64,000 bases of DNA from Gymnopus androsaceus JB14 (GCA_009733575.1 ML769705.1:1-64000), one strand, 5' to 3'. Shown: positions 22,002 to 36,207, numbered from the stretch's first letter. Program-made: numbers and translations. Notes: generated by a model from the letters alone, not told the origin.

Positions 22002-23942
22002 GGGGTGCCGACTGCACTATCGATGCGAGAGCTTCATAGGTAGATACAGCGTTATTGAAGACAGGACCTGTTATGCTGAAATGGTGTGCGCCAGGGAAGC
22101 TACTGCATACGTGGAATAGTTTTATTTAGGATACAGAGGCAATGAACTCTCGTACTGAGGTGAATGTGCCATGGATACGATTACGGAGAGATGAATGTTT
22201 GGGCGCTAAGTGGGAAGCTTGTGCTTTTCTCACAAATTGCCACGGCTTGTGCATACCCAGCTTCTCTCCGCGTCATCGTATCGGATAATGTCAATGCTCG
22301 CAATAGAACTCAAGGAGGAAGGAAATCTGTTGTTTCTACAAAAGAATTATGCCTCGTCAGCATAAAATACACCGAACTTGTTGAGATTGTCGAGGAAAGT
22401 GCAATCTTGTACTCCAATGGTATTGACTGGCATCGGGCTGCGTGTCACTTAAACCTGAATTTGTGTGTAATCCTCTCTATTTTACCTGATTATATCTGAT
22501 TCATCTCCATTAGTTATCAAAAACGGTGAGTCGACTCATCTCTGGACGCTACGCTTTCTCATGAATCTCATCGTTAGGCTAGCCTCGATCCTGAGCTTAC
22601 ACCAGGCTTGAAACCGCTTAAGATGTCAATTCGCTTCCTCGATTCCACGTTGTTCGTACTGAAATCCTTACAGACCCTGTGTGTTCCCCATAACAGTGCC
22701 AACTCTTGGCAAACCGCCATCGACAACTTAGTTGCCCCCCTTCTTCTCAGCTAAATCAAAAGACGGAATGCGCGAATGGCCTGGCTGCAACTAAAACTGC
22801 GTTGAAAAGGCCAGTTGAATGCTATTCATGTCCAATACTAAAGGGTTGGATCTTCGTGCGCAAAGAATGATTGCGGAGTTCATACAGCAGAATGTCTATG
22901 CAAGCAGGGTACGAATACATGCCTTTGAAATTTGACGGCAATCTTACAATACTTGGTTTCAGGCCTGGGGCCTTACAGATATCCAACGCTATCCTCACGG
23001 CCGTTTTTTCATTTGAAAAAGTGCCAAGGTGCGTACGTTTTCTGCAATCCACGTTCTGATCCTGATTCTTCTCTCGCGCTTGGAAGAGGAAGCTGAATTC
23101 ACTATCCTACTGCCACTATTCGGTATGTTTCGTGTATTGGTATCGGAAAGCTATTACGACTAACCTTGTTGCCTCTTTGCTTACAGCCCGGATCATGCGA
23201 GTTGTCTTTGAACGTGCACTACGCCAGAATGGCGGGTTTGGAGTACATTCATTGAGCTATCGAAATCATGAAATGTGCGGTCCAAGCATTGTATCTTGAT
23301 GGTGATGGTGGATGTACTTCCATGAACGAAAGGTTCGCTCTTTCGACGGGGTAATATCTGCAAGCCGCAGGCCAAGGCTCACTCCAATAACATAAGTTTT
23401 GTCATCTGTGAACGTGTCATTTTACCACCAAAGCCCGGGTGACGATGGAACTTATTCGTCTTGCCGTTCCCAAGACAAAAAGCGAATTTTGTAACACTCT
23501 GCATGGGCTAGGACTGGAGGAAATTTGTCTTTCAAGGGAGCGATGGCAAGGGAGAGGAAGTTGGGGTCATGCAATGGAGAGAAAAAAGAAACGGAGTTGG
23601 AAGATCTGATTATATCGAATAGGTTCGCTTACTTGGCTGAGGACGTGTTCATGATGCGCTTGGTTCTTCTTTTGGGGCGTATTAATGGATGGTACTTATT
23701 GTATTCGACGTCAGCCGAGTTTTCTTTGACTAGCTTCAAAATTAGAGCGATTTCCAGCTGAGGAGAGCTGCAACCGGGCTTTAGGGCTATTGCGTAGAAG
23801 AACCTATAAATTCACGAAACCAATCAAGACAACCGGTATCGAAGGCATCCCGGATCTTGAGAGTAGAGATCGCAGGCCTCTAGGAGATAGACACCACCAC
23901 AAATACCTGGTCATCACTTCACGGCGAGATGACTAGTAAAGC
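22002..23942. other. Gene-poor stretch
   Basis: About 1.9 kb with many short frames on both strands. None shows domains, a signal peptide or an exon chain I can defend. The longest, 22164-22499 plus and 23525-23761 plus, are unsupported. Confidence 0.45.
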
Positions 23943-24163
23943 CAAGAGGAGACGAAGATTCCGATCGCTGATATAGTCTCACGGTAGGGGGGGTACCAAA
24001 AAGGAAGGAGTCCAGAGCAAGGTCTTTCGGCATCTGGCAACCGACACGCTGTTTCAGAGCGCTAAAGCTCCTTAGCGCCAATGGCCTTGTCTAGACTCCT
24101 TCCTTTTTGATACCCCCCCTACCGTGAGACTATATCAGCGATCGGAATCTTCGTCTCCTCTTG
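23943..24163. mobile_element. MITE with 8-bp target duplication
   Basis: A 221-bp element flanked by the direct repeat AGTAAAGC (23935-23942, 24164-24171). The terminal inverted repeats are about 70 bp, beginning CAAGAGGAGACGAAGATTCC and running through CTCACGGTAGGGGGGGTA. The central 75 bp are unrelated. An 8-bp duplication is typical of hAT or KDZ enzymes; it is noncoding. Confidence 0.85.
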
Positions 24164-24589
24164 AGTAAAGCGACTTGCATTCTTCCAAGATCTCGGCTCG
24201 GCGAAAGTGTTCCGGATCCCAGGCTTTCAGGTTTGAAGCGCAACCGTCAGTAAAAATAGAACAAGTCATTCATTCGCAAAACGATGCATTCTATTCCAAT
24301 CCACCTTCTAAAAATAACTCACCAATTTCGCACAAAGGCTGTTTCTTATTCTCGAGGTACCGCTTGCACCCTATGCTGCATGTCCTTGATACGAACGAGC
24401 TAAACAGCGCTACTTATTTTTCGGTTACTGAGTGTCGGACAGACTCTAGCCATTGCAATTCCCGGTCTCCCGGTCACCTAGTTGGCATAAATCGCAACTA
24501 CCATGGTACCGGGTGAAGAGAGTACACCATTAGTCCTGTCCTGCAGCGCCAAACCAAGGTGATTATATTCTCATCTCCCTTCCAAAGGG

Positions 24590-24596
24590 TATAAAA
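24590..24596 (+). promoter_or_regulatory. TATA box of the manganese peroxidase gene
   Basis: TATAAAA lies 86 bp upstream of the ATG at 24682, a normal distance for a fungal core promoter. Confidence 0.6.
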
Positions 24597-24681
24597 CCTG
24601 CACCAAGGAATGGCTGAGACCTCAAGCTTCAGCAGCCTCTCCGAGCCTTAACTTCTCTGCCTTGACCTCGGTTCATCGACC

Positions 24682-26554
<1,873 letters not shown>

Positions 26555-26867
26555 AATCCCCGACTGCCCTGATGGTCAAACTACCTGCGACTCTTAAATT
26601 TAAGCAAGTGATTCTTGAACAACAGCTCTTTAAATTTCCTTCCTTCGTCTTTGACTAGAGCCTCCTGATCGATGTCGTTCCTTTTTGCTTCTGTGCTTCG
26701 TCTCCTGGTGATGATCAATCACCGGGGGTCCTATGTACCACTTATGTTTATCAAAACAGAATACACTTATGATTGTGAATACTGGTTTTTAAATTTTTCA
26801 GTTGGAGCATCTCGGACAGGCTCTAGAGCTCTTTACCCTGGTGGTCTTGAGTACGTCTAAGCAGAAC

Positions 26868-27115
26868 GCTCAGTCTGAATGGATTGATTATGGAAGCTCA
26901 GTTGCGTGTCCAGTACAACTGTGGTGACTCAACGCCGCCTCCGACGTCCATCCGTGGCACAGACTACTCTCCTCCGAAGTTTGCATGTTTTTGAGGACAG
27001 AGGTCGAGAGCGGAGGGTTAGTGTGCGAGCCAAATGTGAAAGAAGGGAAGGAGGCAGAGAAGCGTGTTGAGGTATCGGAGCGAGACTTGAAAGATACTTA
27101 CGACAGAAACAGGTA
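26868..27115. repeat. Copy of the flank of membrane-protein copy 2
   Basis: This segment (AATGGATTGATTATG ... CAACGCCGCCTCCGACGTCC ... CTCTCCTCCGAAGTTTGC) is a diverged direct repeat of 29325-29545, the region just beyond the second membrane-protein pseudogene. It is probably a third fragment of the same duplicated unit. Confidence 0.7.
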
Positions 27116-27129
27116 AATAAGACGCAATG

Positions 27130-27206
27130 TTAGCGCGTAGCTTTCCTATCAAGTTCTCGGAAGAGCGTAAGGCTGAAGTTACGGGTTCGAGTCCCAGCGT
27201 AGCTTA
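27130..27206 (+). tRNA. tRNA-like sequence, degenerate (possible Phe-type or SINE head)
   Basis: A perfect B-box-like GGTTCGAGTCC sits at 27184-27194. Upstream are TAGCT (27138) and AAGAGCG, which resemble a D arm with extra bases, and CTGAAG, which resembles a GAA anticodon context. The T stem and acceptor stem do not pair fully, so a functional tRNA is unlikely. No second copy was found to show that it heads a SINE. Confidence 0.25.
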
Positions 27207-27850
27207 TGGGAATTTGTTTGTTTTTAAACTACATACGTAAGTGCTAGGTAACTCTCCCTTTCTCATTTTTTTCTCCATAATTTTTGAGATTGCCATTACA
27301 CATGCCAAGTAAACCACATTAGAATATCTTCCTTCAAATTCAGGCTCTCATACGAGTTGTTTCTGGTTGTGTACATATATATTTGAGTCATCGTAAAAGA
27401 CTACTAAGTCTTAAGCATCCTACATGAGGCTGTCACCTACTTTGCACCTAATCAATCCGACAGGTGTAGCGTTGAACGGTTGAACTCAGTCAAACGCCAG
27501 GAGGAAGGACTTGCAACTTGGACTCATCACCTCCATTCAAACGTGAGCTACAATGCAGCAGCCAGCCTGAGCAAATTTTCTTTATTTTTTCTCGGCATTA
27601 TCACTTGCTGAAATGTGAACCAGTTAATGTCCCCGGAAAATTAACTACTATTCAGTAAGTATGTTAAGTGAAGGGTTAAGATGTGGGTGTCATATCCTGC
27701 ATCTCTATTCCAATAGTTGTGAATTCTGGACATGCACCAGATTCTGATGTGTGGAGAGATATTAAAGGAGATACCTCCATGTGAATGATAATGACAAGGG
27801 CAACGGGATACAGTGCCTGGTATGGTTTGAAGGCTTCAGTTTCCAAAATC
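27207..27850. other. Intergenic stretch
   Basis: No gene recognised. The last 200 bp resemble the sequence downstream of membrane-protein copy 1 (GTCATATCCTGCATCTCTATT occurs at about 16465 and 27690). Confidence 0.45.
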
Positions 27851-27854
27851 CTAA

Positions 27855-29092
27855 AAGATGCATCATAAACTTACTGCACATCCATTTGCAAATGCAATAA
27901 TCATAGAATATACGAGGGATATTGTTGATAGTAAATTCTCATTCCCGACCTCAAGACCATTGAGGACAGCATATAAGATCTGATACATGACAGTCATTAG
28001 CAGATGAAATGGATAAGTATATAAAAGAATTCTGTAAACCTGAATGAGGCAAAAGACTAATCCGGATTCCACAAGAATAAGCAGAATATTATTGATTTGA
28101 AAGTATTGTGCTTCAGTGGGGTGATGTAGATGCTTCAATTGGTATAAATGCCTGATCACATGCATATTCATTCTGTCCGAGGATGAATAAAAGATTTACT
28201 CACCATGCTTTCAGCCCAACCAGCAAAGTTGCAAACACGTTGACTATCAGAGAAACTACTAGTGAAACCCAATCGATCATATTTGCCCCAGATGAAAGTG
28301 AAAAAGGGGCGATAGTATCAAGTATCGCATCAGCAATATTAACAGCTGAATTAAAGGTGAACCAATGGGTTAATGCCAGTGGATCCCTGCTTATTACACA
28401 CCTATATTTCCGACCATAAGAAGAATCAATATAAACCCCAGCCAGAATCTGTTACGCTTGTTCCGCACATCCCAAATACACCAGGCTCTCCACAAAACGA
28501 GACCATCCCCAATGAGCAGCTGTAAAAAGTAACATCAGACCGCGGATGACCGGTTGAGATATCGGCGCTGCACAGACATTTATAGTGGGCCCCCACCACG
28601 CAAATGTCTCAAAGGTATTAGGGCTATTCCGAGCATTGCTGAGATTTACTGATAGATTAGTCGTATTACTTGGATGTATAAAGGCACGATGAATGATTAA
28701 GAGAGGTGAATCGGTTCGACTGATCCAGTCCCAGGTGATACAGAAAAAGACAATACCCAAAGGCATGAGTAGAGCCTTTGTTCGTGCCCCGATTGGTGAC
28801 CTGGAAAGAGGTAAATGAGCATACCCAGTATCGGAAAATCAATCCAAATAATGCCGTACCAAAACATGTACAAGGCTGTTAAAAATGCGAGCATGTACAA
28901 GCCTGTTTCATACCTCATTAGCATCATTTCCATGCTCATGAGTGACTGGTATCGGCGCACCATACATGACGCAAGTACATATAACATTGACCAAGTTTTG
29001 GTAGACACCTTCCGCAAACATGATCAAGTCTGCCCTCTCTTCCGGCGTCATTTCGCAGAACGCTTGAGAGGAAAGAAAAAGGCCAGCGTTAA
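27855..29092 (-). pseudogene. Multi-pass membrane protein gene, copy 2, frameshifted
   Basis: Paralogue of 16640-17835 in the same orientation, 11.2 kb away. It begins MTPEERADLIMFAEGVYQNL near 29059, then LYMLAFLTALYMFWYG, FPILGMLIYLFPGHQSG, SPLLIIHRAFIHPS, VNVFATLLVGLKAW and ILLILVESGLVFCLIQVYR. Frame breaks occur near 28920 and near 28760. At least one real intron is conserved with copy 1 (donor after GLKAW near 28203). Membrane topology is about seven segments; function unknown. Confidence 0.7.
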
Positions 29093-30070
29093 CAAGCGAA
29101 TCGTGATGACGGTTTCTAAGGAAAGAATTATACGAGGAGATTAATACATGTTATAAAAATACATACATACCAGTAATCAGCCTGACAGAGTCCCGTGAAT
29201 CAATAGCTTAAGGGCCAAGATCGATCGACAAGCATTGAATCTTCCGAACCTCGGGCTCTCCGTCTCCATCTCTGTCTCCTTTCTGCAGGTCCCTCACCCC
29301 CTTAAGCACAACGATGAGTCTAAATGGATTGATTATGTCCGTTCCAATACGTGTCCAGTACAACTCTCAACGCCGCCTCCGACGTCCATCCGTCATACAG
29401 AGTACTCTCCTCCGAAGTTCGCATGTTTTTGACAGCGGAGGAGGAGGAATGTATTTATAGTGCAAATGTGAAGGAAGTAAGGAGGACAGAGAATGTCGAG
29501 GTATCGAAGCGAGACTTGCAAGATACCTGTGCCCACGTACCACTTCATTCATCCTTCTGCTTCGTACGAAGTAGCAGGAACGAAGCGCTCCCCGCTGCAG
29601 TTTTTTCTGACTAAACACAAGAACCGTGTAATGGGGAGAAGGCGTCAAGGAGGGTAACAATTAATACTAGGCAGATTCTGTGCTCGATTCATGCTGCTGG
29701 CCCTTTTTTGTTCTCCGTCTCTAGTCGTATCGATACCAGAGCATACTGAATAATACTGTATCGAGGCTGAAAGCGGAGGAGCTCTTTCTATTTCTGTGTA
29801 AGGTAGCTATGTTAGACTGACAAGTGCGCAAACAATTCATTTATGGGCTCGACCACATCGAATTGTAGGCGCACGACCAAATAGCTCCAGCTTCCCATAC
29901 CCTCCCAGCTCCCCAACCTCCAAACTATATGTCATTTAGCCGTCTGGATCTCAACCTAGGGCACGGCCACGAGACCGAGACGTAGTGATCGTTATGGACG
30001 GCGCAATACATCCATTCTTTACTTCCCAGATTATGGATAGACTCCTTTCAATCCTCTAGGAAGAAGTAGT
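29093..30070. other. Flank of the duplicated unit and gene-free sequence
   Basis: 29325-29545 is repeated at 26868-27115. The remainder shows no recognisable gene. Confidence 0.5.
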
Positions 30071-30095
30071 TGCCGGTGGCTGAAGAAAGAATCAA

Positions 30096-31591
30096 TCAGT
30101 ACACAAACATAATTTCGACGAAAAGATACATGTACCCTGCATAAACGCCTCCTTGATCTGCTTTTGATACCAGCATTCGGACGGTCCCAGAGAATTTGGG
30201 TGTTATGGTCTGAGGTTTGAGGGACACCGAGAGAGTCAATTCATCAGTTTCGATATCAGGAGTATCTACACCCGCCAAAAGACGAACAAATATCGTCTTT
30301 TCAGTACCGTTTTCTCCACAGCACGACAACGATCTCGGAATCGGTGAAAAGAGCCCGGTTCGATAGATAGGTTTGAAGGATCCAAGAGTCTTGGTCATCG
30401 CTGGGTAAGAGTAATGTCGGGTTTTGTCGCCGGTAACCTCCTTGGCGGTCTCGACCATCTTGAAAGACAGCGATTCCTGACGAAACGCGGATGTTCGGTG
30501 GGAATAAAGAAAGATGTTCTACACCATATGTACATCGAATGTTGCCGTAGAGACAGCAAACGAAATCGAAAGTAGTCCAGTGCTGAAAGATCGTGCTCGA
30601 CAGCTACAACGCAGCAATCGGGAGTGAGAAGACCTCTGCTGCCTTTGAGGACGTTGCTTGATATCAAGATAACTAGAAGGCTCGTCGAACATGTATCTAT
30701 AGAACGTGTCAGATAGAAGATTGTGTAAACAGAATTGAACACGCACATGTCGGCCTATTGTATATGAAGACATTGCGATGGCAAATCTCTGCAACTCTCC
30801 GCCCGATAGCTGTGAAATTTCTCGTTCAAAGGACGTGGTTCAACTCAAGGTCGTCGCATGTTCTCTGCTTGTTGTCAAGTTCTAGCTTCGAGTCGAGCAT
30901 TTGGTTGACAGTCATCGTCTTTGATCGCTGTCGGAATACTGGCCTTGATGAGGATCTGAGATTGTCCTCGAGGACTTTGTAAAGTAATTTGGTAGCTCGA
31001 TCCACGAAAGTGCTTCAAATGTCTTGCAATCTGGGGTATCCTGTGCGAAGAAAGTTAATGAATTACGCGAATAGTGAATCTAGAATATACGCACCTCGTA
31101 ACGGCCAAGATTGGGTTTCAACTTTCCAGCCAGAATCTTCGACGCAGTGTTTTTCCCGATACCGCTGTTCCTATTAGACCGAGAACTTGGCCTGGTTTTG
31201 GGTCGGTAATCGATGGAGTTTGAAGGCATTTGGCAATGTATCGGAGGGTCACCTGTTGGTTAGTCAATGGCTTTCGAAAGGACACCTGAAAAGAAGTCAG
31301 TTCAAGTGGTTTTAAATATAGGCTGCAAACGAGAGTACTTTTTATACACAGATTCCACAACCAATATAGAGAACTTCCGATATGAAAGAGATACTTGTCA
31401 GTGGGCTTGACTTCTATACACAATTTGCCTGCTTTATCGATGAGAAGAGCAGTCTTGAAAGGATAAGAGCTTGAACGCACCATCCGGACCACAGGACATT
31501 TCAAGTAAATTATACGGAAATTTCACGCGCATCTTTTCGGCTTGCATCGATTAGAATCAACAATAGCAATACGGGTAATTTTTTGGGCCAT
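30096..31591 (-). pseudogene. RLI1: ABCE1/RLI1 (ribosome recycling ABC protein) pseudogene
   Basis: Read leftwards from ATG 31591-31589: ITRIAIVDSNRCKPKRC (start of the Fe-S domain), then KLCIEVKPTDK, PKPGQVLGLIGT (first Walker A region, degraded), LKPNLGRYE, QRFAIAMSS, YMFDEPSSYLDIKQR (first Walker B), VVAVEHDLSALDY (H-loop region) and YPAMTKTLGSFK. It ends with GENGTEKTIFVRLLAG (second Walker A with Gly-Lys context damaged) and KPQTITPKFSGTVR. These blocks lie in all three frames. The second cysteine cluster is broken, and the C-terminal third, including the second signature and Walker B, is missing. Introns remain (for example near 31080), so it is not a retrocopy. A working copy must exist elsewhere because RLI1 is essential in yeast. 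Confidence 0.85.
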
Positions 31592-32432
31592 GTTGGAATG
31601 AAGACATTAGGGAGAAGGAAGCTTTTATAAAAGCAATAATCGTGGGACTTGCGTGGGACCGGCCGCGATTCCGAATCGTCGACGCTTGTTCATTAAAGTT
31701 GGGCGCTTCTTCTAACTCTCTTCTCAACTATCAAACAGTTATTGACAATTTGACATGACATGGCTCTAAGCTAGACTCGGACTGAGTTGCTGAACATTAT
31801 CCATTCAGACTCTATGACGCCAACGAGCTCTCTCATATACTGACGGTCGTATTCCCTTCGAACTTCACGCTGTTGCTTGATAACTAATACGAAGGAGTGC
31901 TAAGGAAAAGGATGATGGAGGATCTGAAAGAGTCGGGTGAGCTACTTTACTTATCCTACCAGCTGCACTATGCCGGAGTTCTCGTTAGCATTTTCATGTC
32001 TTGCTGGTGCATCAAGACGAATCCACAACCGCCTTCCGATAGCATCCATTCTACCCACTAGCCAAATATTACAGAAAGCATGCTGAAGCTTAGCCCAGCT
32101 TAGCTTCCTTGAACCTCGATATTTTGCGCAACGCTCACCCGGAGTCGGACTGGCAAAAACAAACAGCAGTATTGAAACACACAAGGCATGCATTCCCTGA
32201 CTTCACTGTTGTCATCGAGTCTGCATCGCTCTCATACACGCATCAGGAAGAGCAGATGTAATCCCCGACTCTGACCGAAGGGAAGGGAGGGTCCTGTGCG
32301 CAGCGATCGGTTAAAAAGTCGCCAAAAACGATGCTATAAGGAAGGTCGTTCCCAGGCGCCACGTTTCGCCACGTTTTTCCTCATCCATGAAACATCTATT
32401 TCTGCTTCCGGCTTTTTCTCGTCTACCCCCAT
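31592..32432. other. Intergenic stretch and start of an interrupted host gene
   Basis: No complete gene. The last 50 bp or so (about 32385-32432) form an open frame that continues in frame at 42580 if the KDZ element is removed. Confidence 0.5.
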
Positions 32433-32440
32433 CCTTCTCA
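32433..32440. repeat. Target site duplication, left of KDZ element
   Basis: CCTTCTCA, repeated exactly at 42572-42579 directly outside the other end of the element. Confidence 0.9.
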
Positions 32441-32690
32441 CACCTCGACATCTAGATAACGATGATTAACAAACCTGGAATGATGGGCCCTGTTGCCAGG
32501 TTAGTAACCCTTGATACGCAGCTTTCTCGATACTGCCAATAATTCTGCCAATAATTCTAATAATTATCATTTAGGAAAAGGCCCTCAGAGCCTCTAGACC
32601 TCTCAGATAAGCCTCCGGAGTCCAGCGGAAAATGCAATGTCAGTTCCGAAGTCTTTGTCATGCAATATTCCGCGTCATCACTCATGTCAG
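32441..32690 (+). repeat. Left terminal inverted repeat of the KDZ element
   Basis: About 180 bp are over 90% identical to the inverse of 42395-42571, and weaker similarity continues to about 32690. The arm contains ATGATTAACAAACC followed by a coding-like stretch (MINKPGMMGPVA), an intron-like GTTAGT...CATTTAG segment (about 32503-32575) and KRPSEPLDLSDKPP. It could serve as promoter and leader, or derive from a captured exon. Confidence 0.85.
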
Positions 32691-32851
32691 TTCAGGCACT
32701 CAACATTCTCGCTCCGCTCATCGTCTACCCGCCATCAATCCCGCCTCTCTTGCCAATCTACTAAGCACTTATGTAGTTTTATCAAATGTATTCTTTCCAA
32801 ACGATGAATATGACTTTTATTCGCTAGCGCAAGGTGCAAACAAGTTAAAAT

Positions 32852-34405
32852 TTAAGTAAGTACGTTGTTTCCCCGCTTCTTACGCGGCTTTCCCTTGTCA
32901 GAACGTGGCTTGCGTGGTTTACCTTTCACCGCGATGCTAGCACCATTGGCGTCCGTCACTACTGTCATTGTCATGAAGTTCGAAGGACCACTAGACGGCG
33001 CCGGTGCCGGTGCAGGAGTAGGAGCCCTCGAGGGTGCCGGAGTCGGAACAGAACCAGAAGTATCTCCAACAACAATCTGTGCTCCCTGCGACACTGCTCC
33101 CCCGGTCAGCTCATCCCCAGCCCCTGACACAGGGCTCTGATGCGCTACTCCCTGCGCCTCATATTGAACTTCCCACTGCTGAAACTCCTGGTTCGACATG
33201 CGATAGAAGTGAGCCGTGTTTGAATTCCACGCATTCCAGAGGGTATCCAATGCAGCTTTGGTACCAATAGAGCCAGGGTTTACAAATTCCTCCAAAGGCC
33301 AGTTCCGTACGATGATTCCGTAGCGCTTGGTGATGCGGTCTGGAAAATTGGTGTAGTTCATGCGGACAGCCTTCGTGCTGCCAGCAATCTCCTCTATGGT
33401 AAGAATTAGATATGGGTGTCGGACTGAAGATAATATTTGACTTACGGAGCTTTCGAGCAATTAACTCGCTTATGCTGTGCTTCATTTTCAACAAGACTTG
33501 AGCATGAGTTCGGGCAACACCCTCAATTCCAGTCACCATGAAACCGTCCATCTTGACCCCAACATCATGCGGAATAAGCTTCAACACTTCGATGCAGAAA
33601 TCATCGACGCGTTTGCTAGTCGTGGCAACGTACGGCCTGTGTGATCGCTCTACGGAGCCACTGGTGATGATCAATAGAGCCTCGTCCCCAGTGCGAACAT
33701 TCAGACGTTCCAGCTATCAAAAAAAAATCTTTAGAATGATGGCAGACGAACTGGTTTATACTTACTGTCTCCCTAACTCGCTCCCCTGTCAGGAATGAGT
33801 CTTGAGCTGCAACGGCACCTGGGTTATGCCTCCCAATCTCCCTGTTGGCCCTGCGTTCACGAAGGTCCCCCAACACATCTTTTGTAATATTTTTCCGTTC
33901 CTCCTTCGACAGTAGCTTCCATGCTTCTGAAATTTCTTCGGCCATCTCATTGACCTTGCGCTTAGGTTCTCCCTCAGGCAATTCTGTCCAAAGTGCATTA
34001 GTAACAGAATAGAGTAGAACTCAAAACATTGTACTTGCCTGCATTAATACGTTTAGATTCCATGCTCACAAATGCGTGATAAGGTCCGATGTCCTTGGTG
34101 GCAGTCTGTAGCCTCTCAGATTGGAAAATATCTGTTGCAATAGAGTCGGTACTGCGTCTACGGAACTGTTCGTGGATTTCGCGGGCTATTTCATGGATGC
34201 GTTGGCGGGCTTCGACCAAGGCGTTCTGGTATGCACTTTTGTCGGCAGCGCGTTTCATCCTGTTCTCGGTTTTTTGCCCAGCGGTGAGCTTGACACGGGG
34301 ACGGTGGGTACGAATCCTCCAAGCCTTTCGAGCCCCAGTACCTGCTCGCTTTCGAGCTGCATGCAGAAGGCATTCAAAGTTGGACGCTTTTTTTTGGCGA
34401 GCCAT
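32852..34405 (-). CDS. KDZ element accessory protein, 464 aa
   Basis: Exons from right to left: 34405-34039, 33983-33766, 33713-33446 and 33393-32852; the frame closes exactly. The first intron appears to use a GC donor (GCAAGT). The N-terminus is basic (KASNFECLLHAARKRAG, RIRTHRPRVK). A segment EISEAWKLLSKEERKNI resembles the helix of an HMG-box-like domain. The C-terminal 110 residues are Pro/Ala/Thr-rich and end in a basic tail (KGKPRKPRSDKGKPRKKRG). I know similar ORFs scattered in mushroom genomes. A DNA-binding helper of transposition is plausible but not shown. Confidence 0.7.
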
Positions 34406-34536
34406 TAGGATGAAGCACGATGGAGAAAGTAACTCCGCACAAAAAATACAAAATACACCATGTGTACAAGTACACAAGTGCGTTGTAAATTATTCCGCTA
34501 GATACAATCTCCGATTACAAAAAATATCTGAAGACC

Positions 34537-35726
34537 TTACCGACCCTTATACATGTCCCAGATAGCTGAAGCTTTAGCGTCGCTCATCCCAAAGTCCTCA
34601 TTGAGAGCCTGCGCAAATTCCTCAAACGTGTCACTCTCTACGAGCGAGAGCTCAATGGATGAAATGTCTTTCCTGACATAACCTTCAGCAAAGAGCACCT
34701 GGCAGCCTCGCTTAATTCCCTCGCGCCTTTGCGAACTTCGGCTAGGCGTGGAAGGACCGGGGTTTGGAGGATCTGATATCATAAGATTAGTATCGCATAT
34801 CGCGATAGGCAAATTGATTAGGCAGATTGTTCCACGTACCTGGGCTGTTAACCCGCACAGCAATGGTAGGAGAAACAAAAATGTTGAAGCTAGGTGTGGT
34901 CTGCGTAAAAACAGGGGCAGATTGAGTGCGGCGTGGTGTCGAGGGAGCAGGAGCAGTAGGCAGAGGAGTCGCTTCATGTTCCGGTGTCAAGGGAGCCACG
35001 TTAGACTCAGATTCCAGCAACGAAGACTCTGCCAGGGACTCGGTTTCGACCGAAGGCTCATCTGCAACCTCTAGGAGCCTGGCTCTCAAAGCCTCAGCTT
35101 CCTCGGATCTAAGCCTAGGGTTGTAATCGTGGAGAGCAGCCGTTGGATGGTCATTCAGCATCTGACAAGTCACCGCATCTCGAAAGCTACGAAAAGCGTA
35201 TGCTTGTTGATAGACTGCACCGTTCTTGTTCCTTCCTGACGTGTCAACTGAATTCAACGCTTCTAGTCTGTAGAAAAAAATGAAAAAAAATGTGAGAATA
35301 CGAAGGCTATAATAGAACAACATACGCACGTATCGGTGTATACACCGGGCTTTGCACCCTGCTTGACAGACCAGATAAGATCTCCCCGATTTTCGACTTG
35401 ACGGGCAACCTCTAAAAATCCGTCGGATGCCACAAGGCGTTGCACAAGGGCCTTCGGGTTTAGCCTCAAATTACTGCTTGGCTCAAGAATAGTCTGTAGG
35501 TGACCGTAGGCAAAGTTAGCGAACATGTAGTCCGGGAACTGGATGTGAAGTGGGAGGGGCGCTGCTGTCACCCCACCAGTTCTCCACTGCCTACCAAGTA
35601 AAACTTATCAAAACAAGAAATATGAAACCATGGAATAAATACGTACATGGTATCATAGATCCCAGGAGATTTTGCAGGCGAAGGAAGCTTACGAGGGCCA
35701 AGAACGACATAGCGTTTGCTTTCCAT
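34537..35726 (-). CDS. KDZ element accessory protein, 334 aa
   Basis: Exons 35726-35647, 35590-35330, 35267-34840 and 34772-34537 join in frame. Begins MESKRYVVLGPRKLPSP. The middle holds a predicted folded region (DYMFANFAYGHLQTILEP ... VARQVENRGDLIWSVKQG). A long acidic, Ser/Pro-rich linker follows, and a C-terminal block (FEEFAQALNEDFGMSDAKASAIWDMY) looks helical. No known domain. It lies 131 bp upstream of the next accessory gene on the same strand. Function unknown. Confidence 0.65.
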
Positions 35727-36207
35727 AGATGAGAGTGAATGATCAAGCATGAATCGATAACATGTTGATTTTGAAGTTGAATTGTTGACATGTTCAAGCT
35801 CAAGTTGAAGATTTAGCGCTTAGGGGCACGGTTGATCTTCTCCCCATGCCGGTTTGCCGGTTTGCTTCTGTTTAAATTGAAAGCCGTAGTCACAAATCGA
35901 CGCCAAGGTGGCGTTCGTTGGCGTCGATTAGTGCCCGAGTTTGCTGCTGTTTACCTACACAGCCTCCCAATACCAGAGTCAGACCCCGTGACCCAGCAGC
36001 GGAGCGGCGCGTGAATTACATCCTCGCTTCCGCGTCCATCGCCACAGATAAACTCCTAAGCTCCTGGCGTCCCTTCCGGAGAGTTTGGATGATTTATTGG
36101 CTAGTCGCGATGTTGGCATCGAACTGTCGTGATTATCCAAACTACCACTACGACGTGACTATACCTTAACTGTCCTTTTCGGACGACTGCCTTCACGCAT
36201 TTTTTTC

